DNA from: Pseudorhodobacter sp.
GTDB lineage: Bacteria; Pseudomonadota; Alphaproteobacteria; Rhodobacterales; Rhodobacteraceae
Reading direction: 5' to 3'
Assembly: GCA_024642045.1 (NCBI GenBank)
Contig: JAHEBX010000012.1
Location: forward strand, 1 to 35,030
Length of the DNA: 35,030 bases
The translations under genes and the position numbers were made by a program. Under the pieces are notes generated by a model. That model had not been told where the DNA came from and ran no database searches. It was given only the letters and a program-made list of their open reading frames with translations. The first letter of the stretch is position 1; each line of letters starts with the position of its first letter. Shown piece by piece: positions 17,803 through 25,532 of this stretch.

Positions 17803-17831
17803 ATGTCAGATCCGTGTCACAAGGATGTGAC
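17803..17831 (+). promoter_or_regulatory. Candidate Pho box (three 7-mers at 11-bp period)
   Basis: ATGTCAG (17803-17809), GTGTCAC (17814-17820) and ATGTGAC (17825-17831) lie exactly 11 bp apart with 4-bp spacers, the arrangement of PhoB-binding Pho boxes (CTGTCAT repeats). The first two copies share the TGTCA core; the third departs from it. Orientation points to the DUF1045 gene starting at 17855, and the site also lies in the phnM upstream region. C-P lyase genes are commonly PhoB-activated under phosphate limitation. Binding is inferred. Confidence 0.5.
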
Positions 17832-17854
17832 GCGGGCAGTCTAAAGGCGGCGCA

Positions 17855-18541
17855 ATGGACCGGATGAAACGATACGCGATCTACTATGCTCCGCGCCCGG
17901 GCGGCTTTGCCGATGCGGCCTCGGCTTGGCTGGGATGGGACCTGCAAGCGGGTTGCACCGTTGCACAGCCCAGAGCCGCCCTGCCCCGCGCCTTGGCCGA
18001 TCTGACCGAAACGCCGCGCAAATACGGCTTTCACGGCACGATCAAAGCGCCCTTCGCGCTTGGGGCCGGCGTCGAATTGGCGGATGTGCGACATGGGGTC
18101 AAGGAATTGGCTGGTCAGTTGGCACGCATCGAGCTGGCAGGGCTGGGCTTGGTCAACCTGCACGGATTTCTGGCGTTGGTGCCACAGGGCGATGTCAGCG
18201 ACTTGCTCGATCTTGCCGCCGAGGTGGTCCGTTTTCTGGACCCCTATCGCGCGGCACTCAGCGCGGCGGACCATGCCCGCCGCCGCCCCGAGCACCTGAC
18301 ACCGCGACAGCGTGAATTGCTGGCAGCCTACGGCTATCCCTTTGTGATGGAAGAGTTCCAGTTCCATCTGACACTGACCGGACCGATCAGCGAGAGCGAG
18401 GCCGAAGAGGTCATGCCGCTGGCCTCTGCGCATTTCGCGCAGGCTTTGAACGCGCCTTTTTTGGTAGAGGATCTGTGTCTGTGCGGTGAGGATCAGGCAG
18501 GGCGTTTTCATCTTTTGCACCGCTATCCCCTGAGCACCTGA
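17855..18541 (+). CDS. DUF1045 phosphonate-cluster protein, 2H phosphoesterase-like
   Basis: This 228-residue protein of the DUF1045 family is regularly found in C-P lyase clusters. It carries two HxT motifs spaced as in 2H phosphoesterases: His60-Gly-Thr62 in FHGTIKAPF and His171-Leu-Thr173 in FHLTLTG, predicting a two-histidine site acting on a cyclic or esterified phosphate. I see no phnP in this cluster, so it may open the 5-phosphoribosyl 1,2-cyclic phosphate made by PhnJ; this is inference. AAAGGCGG precedes the ATG at 17855, and an internal ATG at 17864 is possible. It is the only rightward gene between phnN and phnM, and its 3' end overlaps phnN by 19 bp tail to tail. Confidence 0.85.
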   Translation: MDRMKRYAIYYAPRPGGFADAASAWLGWDLQAGCTVAQPRAALPRALADLTETPRKYGFHGTIKAPFALGAGVELADVRHGVKELAGQLARIELAGLGLVNLHGFLALVPQGDVSDLLDLAAEVVRFLDPYRAALSAADHARRRPEHLTPRQRELLAAYGYPFVMEEFQFHLTLTGPISESEAEEVMPLASAHFAQALNAPFLVEDLCLCGEDQAGRFHLLHRYPLST

Positions 18542-19056
18542 GACAGTCGCGCGATCCCCTCGGCGGCGGTGGTATCATTGACCACCTCGATCACATGCAA
18601 CCCCGCCGGCAGCGGTTCATCCGCACGCGCCAGCCGGTCGGCGATTTGCGACCCCGTTTCGCGACCTCGGGCGGCCAGCCGGGCGGCCAACAGGGCCCGC
18701 GGCACGGTAATCTGGATCACCTTCAGATCAGGATAGGTCGCAATCGCGCGCGCTATCGCCCCGCGCGAGCCGTTCACCACCACATCGCGCCCAGCCCGTA
18801 AAGGGGCAAGTTCATCGTGCGGAACACCGTAATCCAGTCCATGCGCCTGCCAGTGCAGCGCGAAATCACCCCGCGCAAGACGGATTTGAAACGCGGCACG
18901 GCTGACGCCTTCAAAGGGTTCGCCGTCCGCAGTCTCGGGGCGCGTGATCACGCGGCGCGCCCAATGCAGGCGCGGATCGTCGGCCATGACGCCCGCAATC
19001 AGCGTATCTTTGCCTGCTCCGGACGGGCCAACCACAAGGAACAAGCGCCCGCTCAT
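18523..19056 (-). CDS. phnN: Ribose 1,5-bisphosphate phosphokinase PhnN
   Basis: This 177-residue guanylate-kinase-fold enzyme converts ribose 1,5-bisphosphate to PRPP, linking C-P lyase product to nucleotide metabolism. The P-loop GPSGAGKDT lies at residues 10-18, followed by ARRVITRPET and the substrate region HWQAHGLDYGVPHDEL. The ATG at 19056 overlaps the phnL stop by 4 bp, and the gene closes the leftward phnGHIJKLN run. Its last codons overlap the end of the DUF1045 gene on the other strand. Confidence 0.94.
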   Translation of the reverse strand: MSGRLFLVVGPSGAGKDTLIAGVMADDPRLHWARRVITRPETADGEPFEGVSRAAFQIRLARGDFALHWQAHGLDYGVPHDELAPLRAGRDVVVNGSRGAIARAIATYPDLKVIQITVPRALLAARLAARGRETGSQIADRLARADEPLPAGLHVIEVVNDTTAAEGIARLSQVLRG

Positions 19057-19733
19057 GCCGCCTGCACCGCAAAATCACGCACATCGACAAGGCGATCGCA
19101 AACGCGGGCACGGGCGGCCTCGTCGTGAAAGATACCCAAGATCGCAGCGCCACGCGCTTTGGCCTCTTCGATCAGGTCAAGCACGACCTCGCGGTTGCCG
19201 GCATCAAGGCTGGCGGTCGGCTCGTCGAGCAAAAGCGCGGGATAGGCGTGGGCAAAGCCGCGCGCGATATTGACGCGCTGCTGCTCGCCGCCCGAGAATG
19301 TCGTGGGCGAAAGCGGCCAAAGCCGCTTGGGGATGTTCAGCCGCGTCAGCAAAGATGCCGCGCGCGCGCGCGCAGTGGCGGTCTCGACGCCCAGCGCCAG
19401 CAGCGGTTCGGCCACCACATCCAGCGTGGCCACGCGCGGCACCACGCGCAGGAACTGGCTGACATAGCCCAGCGTTTCGCGCCGCAGGGCGATGATCTGG
19501 CGCGGCTCAGCGCGTGCGACGTCCAGCCCGCCCACCCGGATATGGCCCGAGGTGGCAAGATAGTTGCCCCAGACCATCCGCATCAGCGTGGATTTGCCCG
19601 CACCTGACGCCCCAATCAGCCCGACACATTCGCCGGCCCGCACCGAAAGGTTTGCATTTTGCATCACTTCGATGGTGGCGGCACCTTGGTTGTGCAGGGT
19701 GAAGCTTTTGCACAGATTATCGATTTCGATCAT
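19053..19733 (-). CDS. phnL: C-P lyase ABC-type ATPase PhnL
   Basis: This 226-residue ABC-type ATPase is not a transporter subunit but a component of the C-P lyase system, associated with the PhnGHIJ core in characterised examples. Walker A GASGAGKST, signature FSGGEQQR followed by VNIARGFAHAYP, and Walker B LLLDEPTASLD are intact, with the switch His in GIFHDE. The start MIEIDNLCKSF at 19733 is chosen because it lies one base after the phnK stop; an in-frame codon at 19790 would overlap phnK. Confidence 0.94.
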   Translation of the reverse strand: MIEIDNLCKSFTLHNQGAATIEVMQNANLSVRAGECVGLIGASGAGKSTLMRMVWGNYLATSGHIRVGGLDVARAEPRQIIALRRETLGYVSQFLRVVPRVATLDVVAEPLLALGVETATARARAASLLTRLNIPKRLWPLSPTTFSGGEQQRVNIARGFAHAYPALLLDEPTASLDAGNREVVLDLIEEAKARGAAILGIFHDEAARARVCDRLVDVRDFAVQAA

Positions 19734-19734
19734 G

Positions 19735-20520
19735 TTACACCTGCAAAACCGAGGAAACCAAAAGCTGGGTATAGGCGTGTTGTGGATCATCCAGCACCTG
19801 ATCGGTCAACCCCGTCTCGACCACGCGGCCATCCTTCATCACCATCAGACGGTCCGCCAACAGCCTTACGACCGCCAGATCATGGGTGACGATGATCGCC
19901 GAAAGCCCCATCTGGCGCACAAGCCCGCGCAACAGATCCAACAACCGCGCCTGCACCGAGACATCAAGGCCTCCCGTGGGTTCGTCCATGAACACCAGCC
20001 TTGGCGCAGTGACCAGATTGCGCGCGATTTGCAGCCGTTGCTGCATGCCGCCGGAAAAAGCGCGCGGGGCATCATCGATGCGGTCGGCGGCGATCTCGAC
20101 CCGCCCCAGCCAATCAGCCGCTGTGGCACGAATGGCGCCGTAATGGCGCGCGCCGATCGCCATCAGCCGCTCGCCGACATTGCCGCCCGCCGAGACACCC
20201 ATCCGCAAACCGTCGCGCGGGTTCTGATGCACAAAGGCCCAATCGGTGCGCGCCATACGGCGGCGCTCAGCCTCGGACATCTGCACCGTGTCGCGTGGGC
20301 CAAGGGCGGTGTCAAAGACCACACGCCCGGCGTCGGGCACCAAGTGGCCCGCCATGCAGGACAACAGCGTGGATTTGCCCGACCCGCTTTCACCGACGAT
20401 CCCCATCACCTCGCCGGGATAGAGGTCAAAGCTGATCTCGGTGCAGCCAATACGCGGGCCATAGTGTTTGCCGAGGTGCTGAACCGATAGCAGCGGGCGG
20501 TGCTGGGATAGAGCGTTCAT
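19735..20520 (-). CDS. phnK: C-P lyase ABC-type ATPase PhnK
   Basis: This 261-residue ABC-type ATPase, related to oligopeptide-transporter ATPases, binds the C-P lyase core in characterised systems. Walker A GESGSGKST, signature FSGGMQQR and Walker B LVFMDEPTGGLD are present, and VTHDLAVVRLLADR carries the switch His. The ATG at 20520 overlaps the phnJ stop by 4 bp. An upstream in-frame codon at 20571 lies inside phnJ and is rejected. Confidence 0.94.
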   Translation of the reverse strand: MNALSQHRPLLSVQHLGKHYGPRIGCTEISFDLYPGEVMGIVGESGSGKSTLLSCMAGHLVPDAGRVVFDTALGPRDTVQMSEAERRRMARTDWAFVHQNPRDGLRMGVSAGGNVGERLMAIGARHYGAIRATAADWLGRVEIAADRIDDAPRAFSGGMQQRLQIARNLVTAPRLVFMDEPTGGLDVSVQARLLDLLRGLVRQMGLSAIIVTHDLAVVRLLADRLMVMKDGRVVETGLTDQVLDDPQHAYTQLLVSSVLQV

Positions 20521-21380
20521 GCTTGCCCCCCCAGTCTGCCGACATACCCCGCCGCCCGCCGCCCGCCACAATAGTCGGTGTCAGAGCACACAAACATCCG
20601 TCCGCCGTCGTCGTCGATAATCACCTCGTCCAGATAGCTGTCGGTGGCCGCACAAAGGTCGCAGGCATGGTCGGCCTTGCTGGCGACAAAGGGGTGATCC
20701 TCGAAATCAAGGCTGACGACATGGGTAAAGGGCGGCAGCGCATAAATCCGTTGCTCGCGCCCTGCCCCGAACAATTGCAGCGCAGGGCTGCCCGAAAGTT
20801 TGGGGTTATCAAACTTGGGGATCGGCGAGGGGTCCATCACATAGCGTCCCTCGACCTTGACGGGATAGGCATAGGCAGTCGCGATCTGGCCGTGACGGGC
20901 GATATCCTCATAAAGTTTGACATGCATCAGGCCATAGTCCTCCAACTCGTGCATCTTGCGCGTTTCAGCCTCGCGCGGCTCGAGAAAGCGCAGGGGTTCC
21001 GGGATTGGCACCTGATAAACAAGGATCTGACCCACCCGCAGCGGTGTGTCAGGGATGCGGTGGCGGGTCTGGATCAGCGTCGCTTCGGTGGTGGCCTCGG
21101 TAACGGCAACCCCCGCCACACGTTGAAAGAATTTGCGGATCGAGACGGCATTGGTCGTGTCGTCGGCGCCCTGGTCGATCACCTTGAGCCTGTCGTCGGG
21201 GGTCAGACACGCGGCGGTCAGCTGCACACCGCCCGTGCCCCAGCCATAAGGCATCGGCATCTCGCGGCTGGCAAAGGGCACCTGGTATCCAGGCACCGCG
21301 ACGCCCTTCAGGATCGCGCGACGGATCATCCGTTTGGTCTGCTCGTCCAGATAGGCGAAGTTATAGGCTTGATCGGTCAT
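20517..21380 (-). CDS. phnJ: Carbon-phosphorus lyase catalytic subunit PhnJ (radical SAM)
   Basis: This 287-residue enzyme uses a 4Fe-4S cluster and S-adenosylmethionine to cleave the C-P bond of ribose 1-alkylphosphonate 5-phosphate, giving alkane and 5-phosphoribosyl 1,2-cyclic phosphate. The four conserved cysteines are present at 240, 243, 265 and 271, a CX2CX21CX5C pattern offset by one from the E. coli enzyme positions. The N-terminal YNFAYLDEQTKRMIRRAILK and MPYGWGTGG segments are typical. It overlaps phnI by 4 bp, and length and motifs suggest it is functional. Confidence 0.97.
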   Translation of the reverse strand: MTDQAYNFAYLDEQTKRMIRRAILKGVAVPGYQVPFASREMPMPYGWGTGGVQLTAACLTPDDRLKVIDQGADDTTNAVSIRKFFQRVAGVAVTEATTEATLIQTRHRIPDTPLRVGQILVYQVPIPEPLRFLEPREAETRKMHELEDYGLMHVKLYEDIARHGQIATAYAYPVKVEGRYVMDPSPIPKFDNPKLSGSPALQLFGAGREQRIYALPPFTHVVSLDFEDHPFVASKADHACDLCAATDSYLDEVIIDDDGGRMFVCSDTDYCGGRRAAGYVGRLGGQA

Positions 21381-22459
21381 TCTGCGGCCTCTTGCTGGGC
21401 GTAGGCCTCGGCTCGCAGTTTGCGCACCAGCTCCAACTCAGCTTGGAAATCGACGTAGTGGGGCAGTTTGATATGCTCGAGAAACCCCGTCGCCTGAATG
21501 TTGTCGGCGTGCATCAGCACGAATTCTTCGTCCTGAGCGGGGGCGCCGGTGTTTTCCTCGCCCAGTTCCGCCCAACGCAAGGATCGGTCAACAAGGCTCA
21601 TCGCAATCGACTTGCGCTCGGTCTGGCCAAAGACAAGACCATAGCCGCGGGTGAACTGTGGCGGCTCGGTCTTCGAGCCCTTGAACTGGTTGACGCTGTC
21701 ACATTCGGTCAGCTCGACTTCGCCAATCTGCACGGCAAAGCCAAGCTCGGGGATCTCCATTTCCACCGCCACCAAACCGATGCGCAACTCGCCCACAAAG
21801 GCATGGGTGCGCCCGTAGCCGCGCTGGGTGGAATAGGCCATCGACAGGATAAAGCCCTCGTCCCCCCGCGTCAGTGCTTGCAGGCGCAGCGCGCGGCTGG
21901 CGGGCAGCTCCATCGGTGCGCGGGTCAGATCGGATGGCGGGGCGGCGCTCTGTGGGTTGACCTCGATCAGCCCGTCGCGGTTCAGAAAATCGGTTACGTG
22001 CGGCACGGCAGCCGGATCAGGGGGCGCGGTGGCAGGGGTCTCGGGCGCGCATTCGGCGGCGAGTTTGAAATCGAGCAAGCGGTGGGTGTAGTCAAACGTC
22101 GGGCCCAGCACCTGCCCGCCCGGCAGATCCTTGAACGTGGCCGAGATGCGCCGGACCACCGCCATTTTGGCAGTATCGACAGGAACAGAGGCGCCCAGAC
22201 GCGGCAGCGTGGTGCGATAGGCGCGGATCAGAAAGATCGCCTCGATCAGATCGCCGCGCGCCTGTTTGATCGCAAGTGCGGCCAGATCAGGATCGTAGAG
22301 CGAGCCTTCGGCCATCACACGATTGACAGCCAACGTCAGTTGCTCGCGGATCTGAGCTATCGACAGCTCGGCCAGTGCGGTATCGCCGCGCCGCTCTGAC
22401 GCAAGCCACGCGTGGGCGTTGTCGATGGCGCGCTCGCCCCCTTTGACAGCGACATACAT
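21377..22459 (-). CDS. phnI: C-P lyase core subunit PhnI
   Basis: This 360-residue subunit, with PhnG, H and L in characterised systems, couples the phosphonate to ribose 5-triphosphate by displacing adenine from ATP. Family segments include MYVAVKGGERAIDNAHAWLA at the N-terminus, QLTLAVNRVMAEGSLYDPDLAALA, the MAYSTQRGYGRTHAFVGELR region and FVLMHADNIQATGFLEHIKLPHYVDFQ near the C-terminus. Length is normal. It overlaps phnH by one base and phnJ by four. Confidence 0.96.
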   Translation of the reverse strand: MYVAVKGGERAIDNAHAWLASERRGDTALAELSIAQIREQLTLAVNRVMAEGSLYDPDLAALAIKQARGDLIEAIFLIRAYRTTLPRLGASVPVDTAKMAVVRRISATFKDLPGGQVLGPTFDYTHRLLDFKLAAECAPETPATAPPDPAAVPHVTDFLNRDGLIEVNPQSAAPPSDLTRAPMELPASRALRLQALTRGDEGFILSMAYSTQRGYGRTHAFVGELRIGLVAVEMEIPELGFAVQIGEVELTECDSVNQFKGSKTEPPQFTRGYGLVFGQTERKSIAMSLVDRSLRWAELGEENTGAPAQDEEFVLMHADNIQATGFLEHIKLPHYVDFQAELELVRKLRAEAYAQQEAAE

Positions 22460-23028
22460 CAGGCGGCCTCCACTTTGGTCGAGCGGGGCAGACCCGCGAT
22501 TGTGGCACCGGCAGTCAGAAACGCATCAAAGCCCAGCGGAAAGCGGGCGTGATTGGCGGCAAAAGCCGCAACCTCGGGCAACGAAAGATGTGCCTCTCGC
22601 GCGATCCCTGGCCCCGTGAGCCGCGCCCCAGAGGCCGTAATCACGGGCATCTCGACGATCAGCGTACAGCCGCGGTCGGGGTAGTCCGGCAGGCCCGCGC
22701 CAAAGCGGTCCAGCGGGCGCAGCGCCTGCCAAGTGCCCAGGGCAAAGGCCGCCGCATCGGCTGAGACAAGTGGCGCGCCGGTGTGAAAGGTGATCCAGTC
22801 GCGCAGGGTTTGGCAATCGTGCGCGCCCGCCAAATGCAACGGCGTGGTGGCATCCACCAGCGTAAGTAGCAGCACGCCCGCGGCCACCGACATCGGCGCG
22901 GGCGGCTCGGCCCCCACCACCTGATGCAGTGTGCCGGGCTGCGACAGCGCGGCCAGCGCGGCGCGAAAGGCATGCGCCGAGGCGATGGGTGCATCGGCAA
23001 AGCCACCTTGCAGGGCGGCGTGGGTCAT
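22459..23028 (-). CDS. phnH: C-P lyase core subunit PhnH
   Basis: This 189-residue subunit belongs to the PhnGHIJ core and is a PLP-transferase-like fold without cofactor in the E. coli structure. Recognisable segments are LQGGFADAPIASAHAFRAAL, ALSQPGTLHQVVGAEPPAP, LLLTLVDATTPL and FPLGFDAFLTAGATIAGLPRST. Its role is structural and supports PhnI chemistry. It overlaps phnG by 4 bp and phnI by one base, so translation is coupled throughout. Confidence 0.95.
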   Translation of the reverse strand: MTHAALQGGFADAPIASAHAFRAALAALSQPGTLHQVVGAEPPAPMSVAAGVLLLTLVDATTPLHLAGAHDCQTLRDWITFHTGAPLVSADAAAFALGTWQALRPLDRFGAGLPDYPDRGCTLIVEMPVITASGARLTGPGIAREAHLSLPEVAAFAANHARFPLGFDAFLTAGATIAGLPRSTKVEAA

Positions 23029-23462
23029 TGGTCCTCTCCTCTGACAAGGGTGAAGAATTCGACGCGGGTGGCGGCGGCGCGCGCGGCGCGGGTGTGACGA
23101 CGCGCCGCTTCTTCGGCGCAGAGCGGGCCAAGGATGCGGCGGCGCAGATCATCGGCCGCAGGCGATTGCAGCAGCGCATCCAATGCCGCCGCCCGCAGCG
23201 CATGCGCCTTGTCGCGGCCCTGCACATGCCCATGCCCCACCTGTCCCGTCGGCAGCGCCAGCGAACAGCGTGTCACGGTCATCTCCCCAAGGTTGAACGC
23301 AGCGCCGTCGCCGCCAATCCGCCCCTGCACCATCACCGCGCCCACTTCGGGCGCGCGCAGCAGGTGGTGGTCAGGCAGATCGGGAAAGAGTTCGGCCAGA
23401 CGCGCAGGCTTGGCACGGGCCAGCAGGCCCATCCAGTCTTGGCGATGCGAGGTTTGGGGCAT
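23025..23462 (-). CDS. phnG: C-P lyase core subunit PhnG
   Basis: This 145-residue first gene of the leftward C-P lyase operon encodes a core subunit. Family motifs are WMGLLARAKPARL, FNLGEMTVTRCSLAL and GHGHVQGRDKAHALRAAALDALL. The ATG at 23462 has only a weak GAGA-type ribosome binding site. It is divergent from phnF, with the shared operator beginning about 20 bp upstream, so PhnF binding would probably block its promoter. Confidence 0.94.
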   Translation of the reverse strand: MPQTSHRQDWMGLLARAKPARLAELFPDLPDHHLLRAPEVGAVMVQGRIGGDGAAFNLGEMTVTRCSLALPTGQVGHGHVQGRDKAHALRAAALDALLQSPAADDLRRRILGPLCAEEAARRHTRAARAAATRVEFFTLVRGEDQ

Positions 23463-23484
23463 GGGAATCTCGACAGCTTGTGGA

Positions 23485-23514
23485 TTTGTCTAACACTCTA
23501 TACAACTAGACAAA
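23485..23514. promoter_or_regulatory. Candidate PhnF operator in the phnG/phnF divergent promoter
   Basis: TTTGTCTA (23485-23492) and TAGACAAA (23507-23514) form a perfect 8-bp inverted repeat with a 14-bp AT-rich spacer. Inside it TCTA (23497-23500) pairs again with TAGA (23507-23510). GTCTA/TAGAC-type half-sites fit HutC-group GntR regulators such as PhnF. The rest of the 95-bp gap is plain. Binding by PhnF is inferred from position. Confidence 0.65.
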
Positions 23515-23557
23515 CCATAGCAGCCGAGGCGCCCAATGCACGTGAACTTTTCGTAAC

Positions 23558-24268
23558 ATGACCCGCAGAGCGATCTGGACATCGATTGCCGAGATTTTGC
23601 GGGCCGAGATTGCCAGTGGTCATTATCGCGCGGGCGACAAGCTGCCGACCGAGGCAGAGCTTTCGCAACGTTTTGGCGTCAACCGTCACACGGTGCGCCG
23701 GGCACTGGCTGATTTGGCCGCGGCAGGGACGGTCGCCGCACGGCGCGGCGCGGGGGTATTTGTGGCAATCGCCTCGACAGATTATGCGCTGGGGCGGCGG
23801 GTGCGGTTTCACCAGAACGTGCTGGCCTCGGGGCGCACGCCCTCACGCGAGATGTCGCGGCTGGAAACGCGTGGATGCAATACACGCGAGGCCGAGGCCC
23901 TTGGGCTCGTGATCGGCGCACAGGTGCATGTGGTCGAAGGGGTCTCATTTGCAGACGGCGTGCCGTTGGCGATGTTTCGCTCGGTCTTTCCAGCGGCGCG
24001 GTTTCCCGATTTGCTGGCCGCTTTGGCGCGCCAACCCTCGGTCACAGCGGCGCTGGCAGATGCGGGTCTGAGCGATTACACCCGCGCCTCGACGCGGCTG
24101 ACCGCCAAACTCGCCAGCCCGCTTCAGGCACTGACCCTGCGGATACCCGAGGCGGCCGCACTGTTGCGCTCGGTCGCGGTGAATGCGGACGCAAGCGGCT
24201 TGCCCGTCGAATATGGCATCACCTGGTTTGCGGGCGATCGCGTTACTTTGACGCTGCAGGCGGAGTAG
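23558..24268 (+). CDS. phnF: GntR/HutC-family phosphonate regulator PhnF
   Basis: This 236-residue repressor has an N-terminal winged helix (IWTSIAEILRAEIASGHY, GDKLPTEAELSQRFGVNRHT and VRRALADLAAAGTV) and a C-terminal UTRA ligand domain from about residue 80 (LGRRVRFHQNVLASGRTPSR, then VVEGVSFADGVPLAMFRSVF). It is divergent from phnG with an inverted repeat between, the usual arrangement for autoregulating PhnF. No strong Shine-Dalgarno precedes the ATG at 23558. The second PhnM-like gene follows on the same strand 77 bp downstream. Confidence 0.93.
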   Translation: MTRRAIWTSIAEILRAEIASGHYRAGDKLPTEAELSQRFGVNRHTVRRALADLAAAGTVAARRGAGVFVAIASTDYALGRRVRFHQNVLASGRTPSREMSRLETRGCNTREAEALGLVIGAQVHVVEGVSFADGVPLAMFRSVFPAARFPDLLAALARQPSVTAALADAGLSDYTRASTRLTAKLASPLQALTLRIPEAAALLRSVAVNADASGLPVEYGITWFAGDRVTLTLQAE

Positions 24269-24345
24269 CTGTCATATAGGCGTTGCGCAACCGGGTTATC
24301 CACAGGGCAATTCACCCCGCATTTCAGAGAAGTGGACCGCGTGGC

Positions 24346-25530
24346 ATGCCCCGACTTCTGCCCCCCCTGACCCTGACCGGCGCGCGTGTTCTGCGCGACG
24401 GTGGTCTGTATCGCGAAGCGGTTGGGGTGGCCGAAGGCCAGATTGTGCAAGGGACGATGGCCTCGGTCGATCTGACCGGCTTTCTGATTTTGCCCGGCAT
24501 CATCGATCTGCATGGCGACGGGTTTGAGCATCACTTGGCCCCACGTCCGCAGGCGCGCTTGCCGCTGGCGGTCGGGCTTGCCTCGTTTGACCGCGAGGCC
24601 GCAGCGCATGGGATCACCACGGCTTATCTGGCGCAGGGGTGGAGCTGGGAGGGCGGCCCGCGCGGCCCCGATCAGGCCGAGGCGCTGCTGGCGGCGGTGG
24701 CGGCCTATCGCGGGCAGGCGGCAACCGATCTGCAGGTTCAGATCCGCGCCGAAACGCATCTGGTGGCGGAAACCGCCCGTCTGATCGATGCCGTGCGACG
24801 CTATGGCGTCGGCTATGTGGTGTTCAACAACCATTTGGGCGAAGCGCAGCAGATGGCACGCATGGCCGCTGCGGATTTTGCGGTTTGGGCGCGCAAGATC
24901 GGCAGCACACCGCAAGATCTGGGCCGCGCCGTCGAAGCGGCCGCTGCGCAGCGCAAATCCGTTCCGCGCAGCCTGAGGATCTTGGCCGAGGCCTTTGACA
25001 CCATGGGCGTCCGCTTTGGCAGCCATGACGATCCCGATGCCGAGACGCGCTGCTATTACGCGATGATCGGGGCCGCGATTGCCGAATTCCCCACCACGCG
25101 CAACGCAGCCGTTGCGGCGCGGGCGATGGACAATCCGGTGATCCTGGGCGCACCCAATGTGCTGCGCGGCAGATCGCAGGCAGGCAATGTCTCGGCCTGT
25201 GATCTGGTGGCGGATGGGCTTTGTGATGTGTTGGTCTCGGACTATCACCTGCCAGCGCTGCCACTGGCGGTCTGGGCTTTGGTCGACCGTGGCCTGCTGG
25301 ATCTGCCGCGCGCCTGGGCGCTGATTTCGACCAACCCTGCAGCGGTTTTGGGCCTGCAGGATCGTGGGCGGATTGATCCCGGACTGCGGGCAGATCTGGT
25401 GGTGGTACATGAAGCCACCCGCGCCATTGAGGCCACGATCAGCGGCGGACAGTTGGCGCATTTGTCGGGCGAGGCTGCGGCGCGGTTTATCGCTCGGGCT
25501 GACCTGCCACGGGCCTTGGCGGCAGAATAG
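24346..25530 (+). CDS. PhnM-like amidohydrolase, second divergent copy
   Basis: This 394-residue amidohydrolase-superfamily protein is of the PhnM type but clearly different from the copy at 16620-17762. The HxD region reads IDLHGDGFEHHLAPRPQAR instead of the canonical HTDN form, the FDALRVG segment is replaced by YLAQGWSWEGGPRGPDQ, and the DHTPGQ segment by VVFNNHLGEAQQMARM. Metal-ligand regions GSHDDPDAET and VSDYHLPALPL are kept, so it should be active. The start at 24346 lies after the phnF stop, and an in-frame codon at 24283 adds 21 atypical residues. It may hydrolyse a different ribosyl phosphonate or nucleotide; this is inference. Confidence 0.85.
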   Translation: MPRLLPPLTLTGARVLRDGGLYREAVGVAEGQIVQGTMASVDLTGFLILPGIIDLHGDGFEHHLAPRPQARLPLAVGLASFDREAAAHGITTAYLAQGWSWEGGPRGPDQAEALLAAVAAYRGQAATDLQVQIRAETHLVAETARLIDAVRRYGVGYVVFNNHLGEAQQMARMAAADFAVWARKIGSTPQDLGRAVEAAAAQRKSVPRSLRILAEAFDTMGVRFGSHDDPDAETRCYYAMIGAAIAEFPTTRNAAVAARAMDNPVILGAPNVLRGRSQAGNVSACDLVADGLCDVLVSDYHLPALPLAVWALVDRGLLDLPRAWALISTNPAAVLGLQDRGRIDPGLRADLVVVHEATRAIEATISGGQLAHLSGEAAARFIARADLPRALAAE

Positions 25531-25532
25531 CG

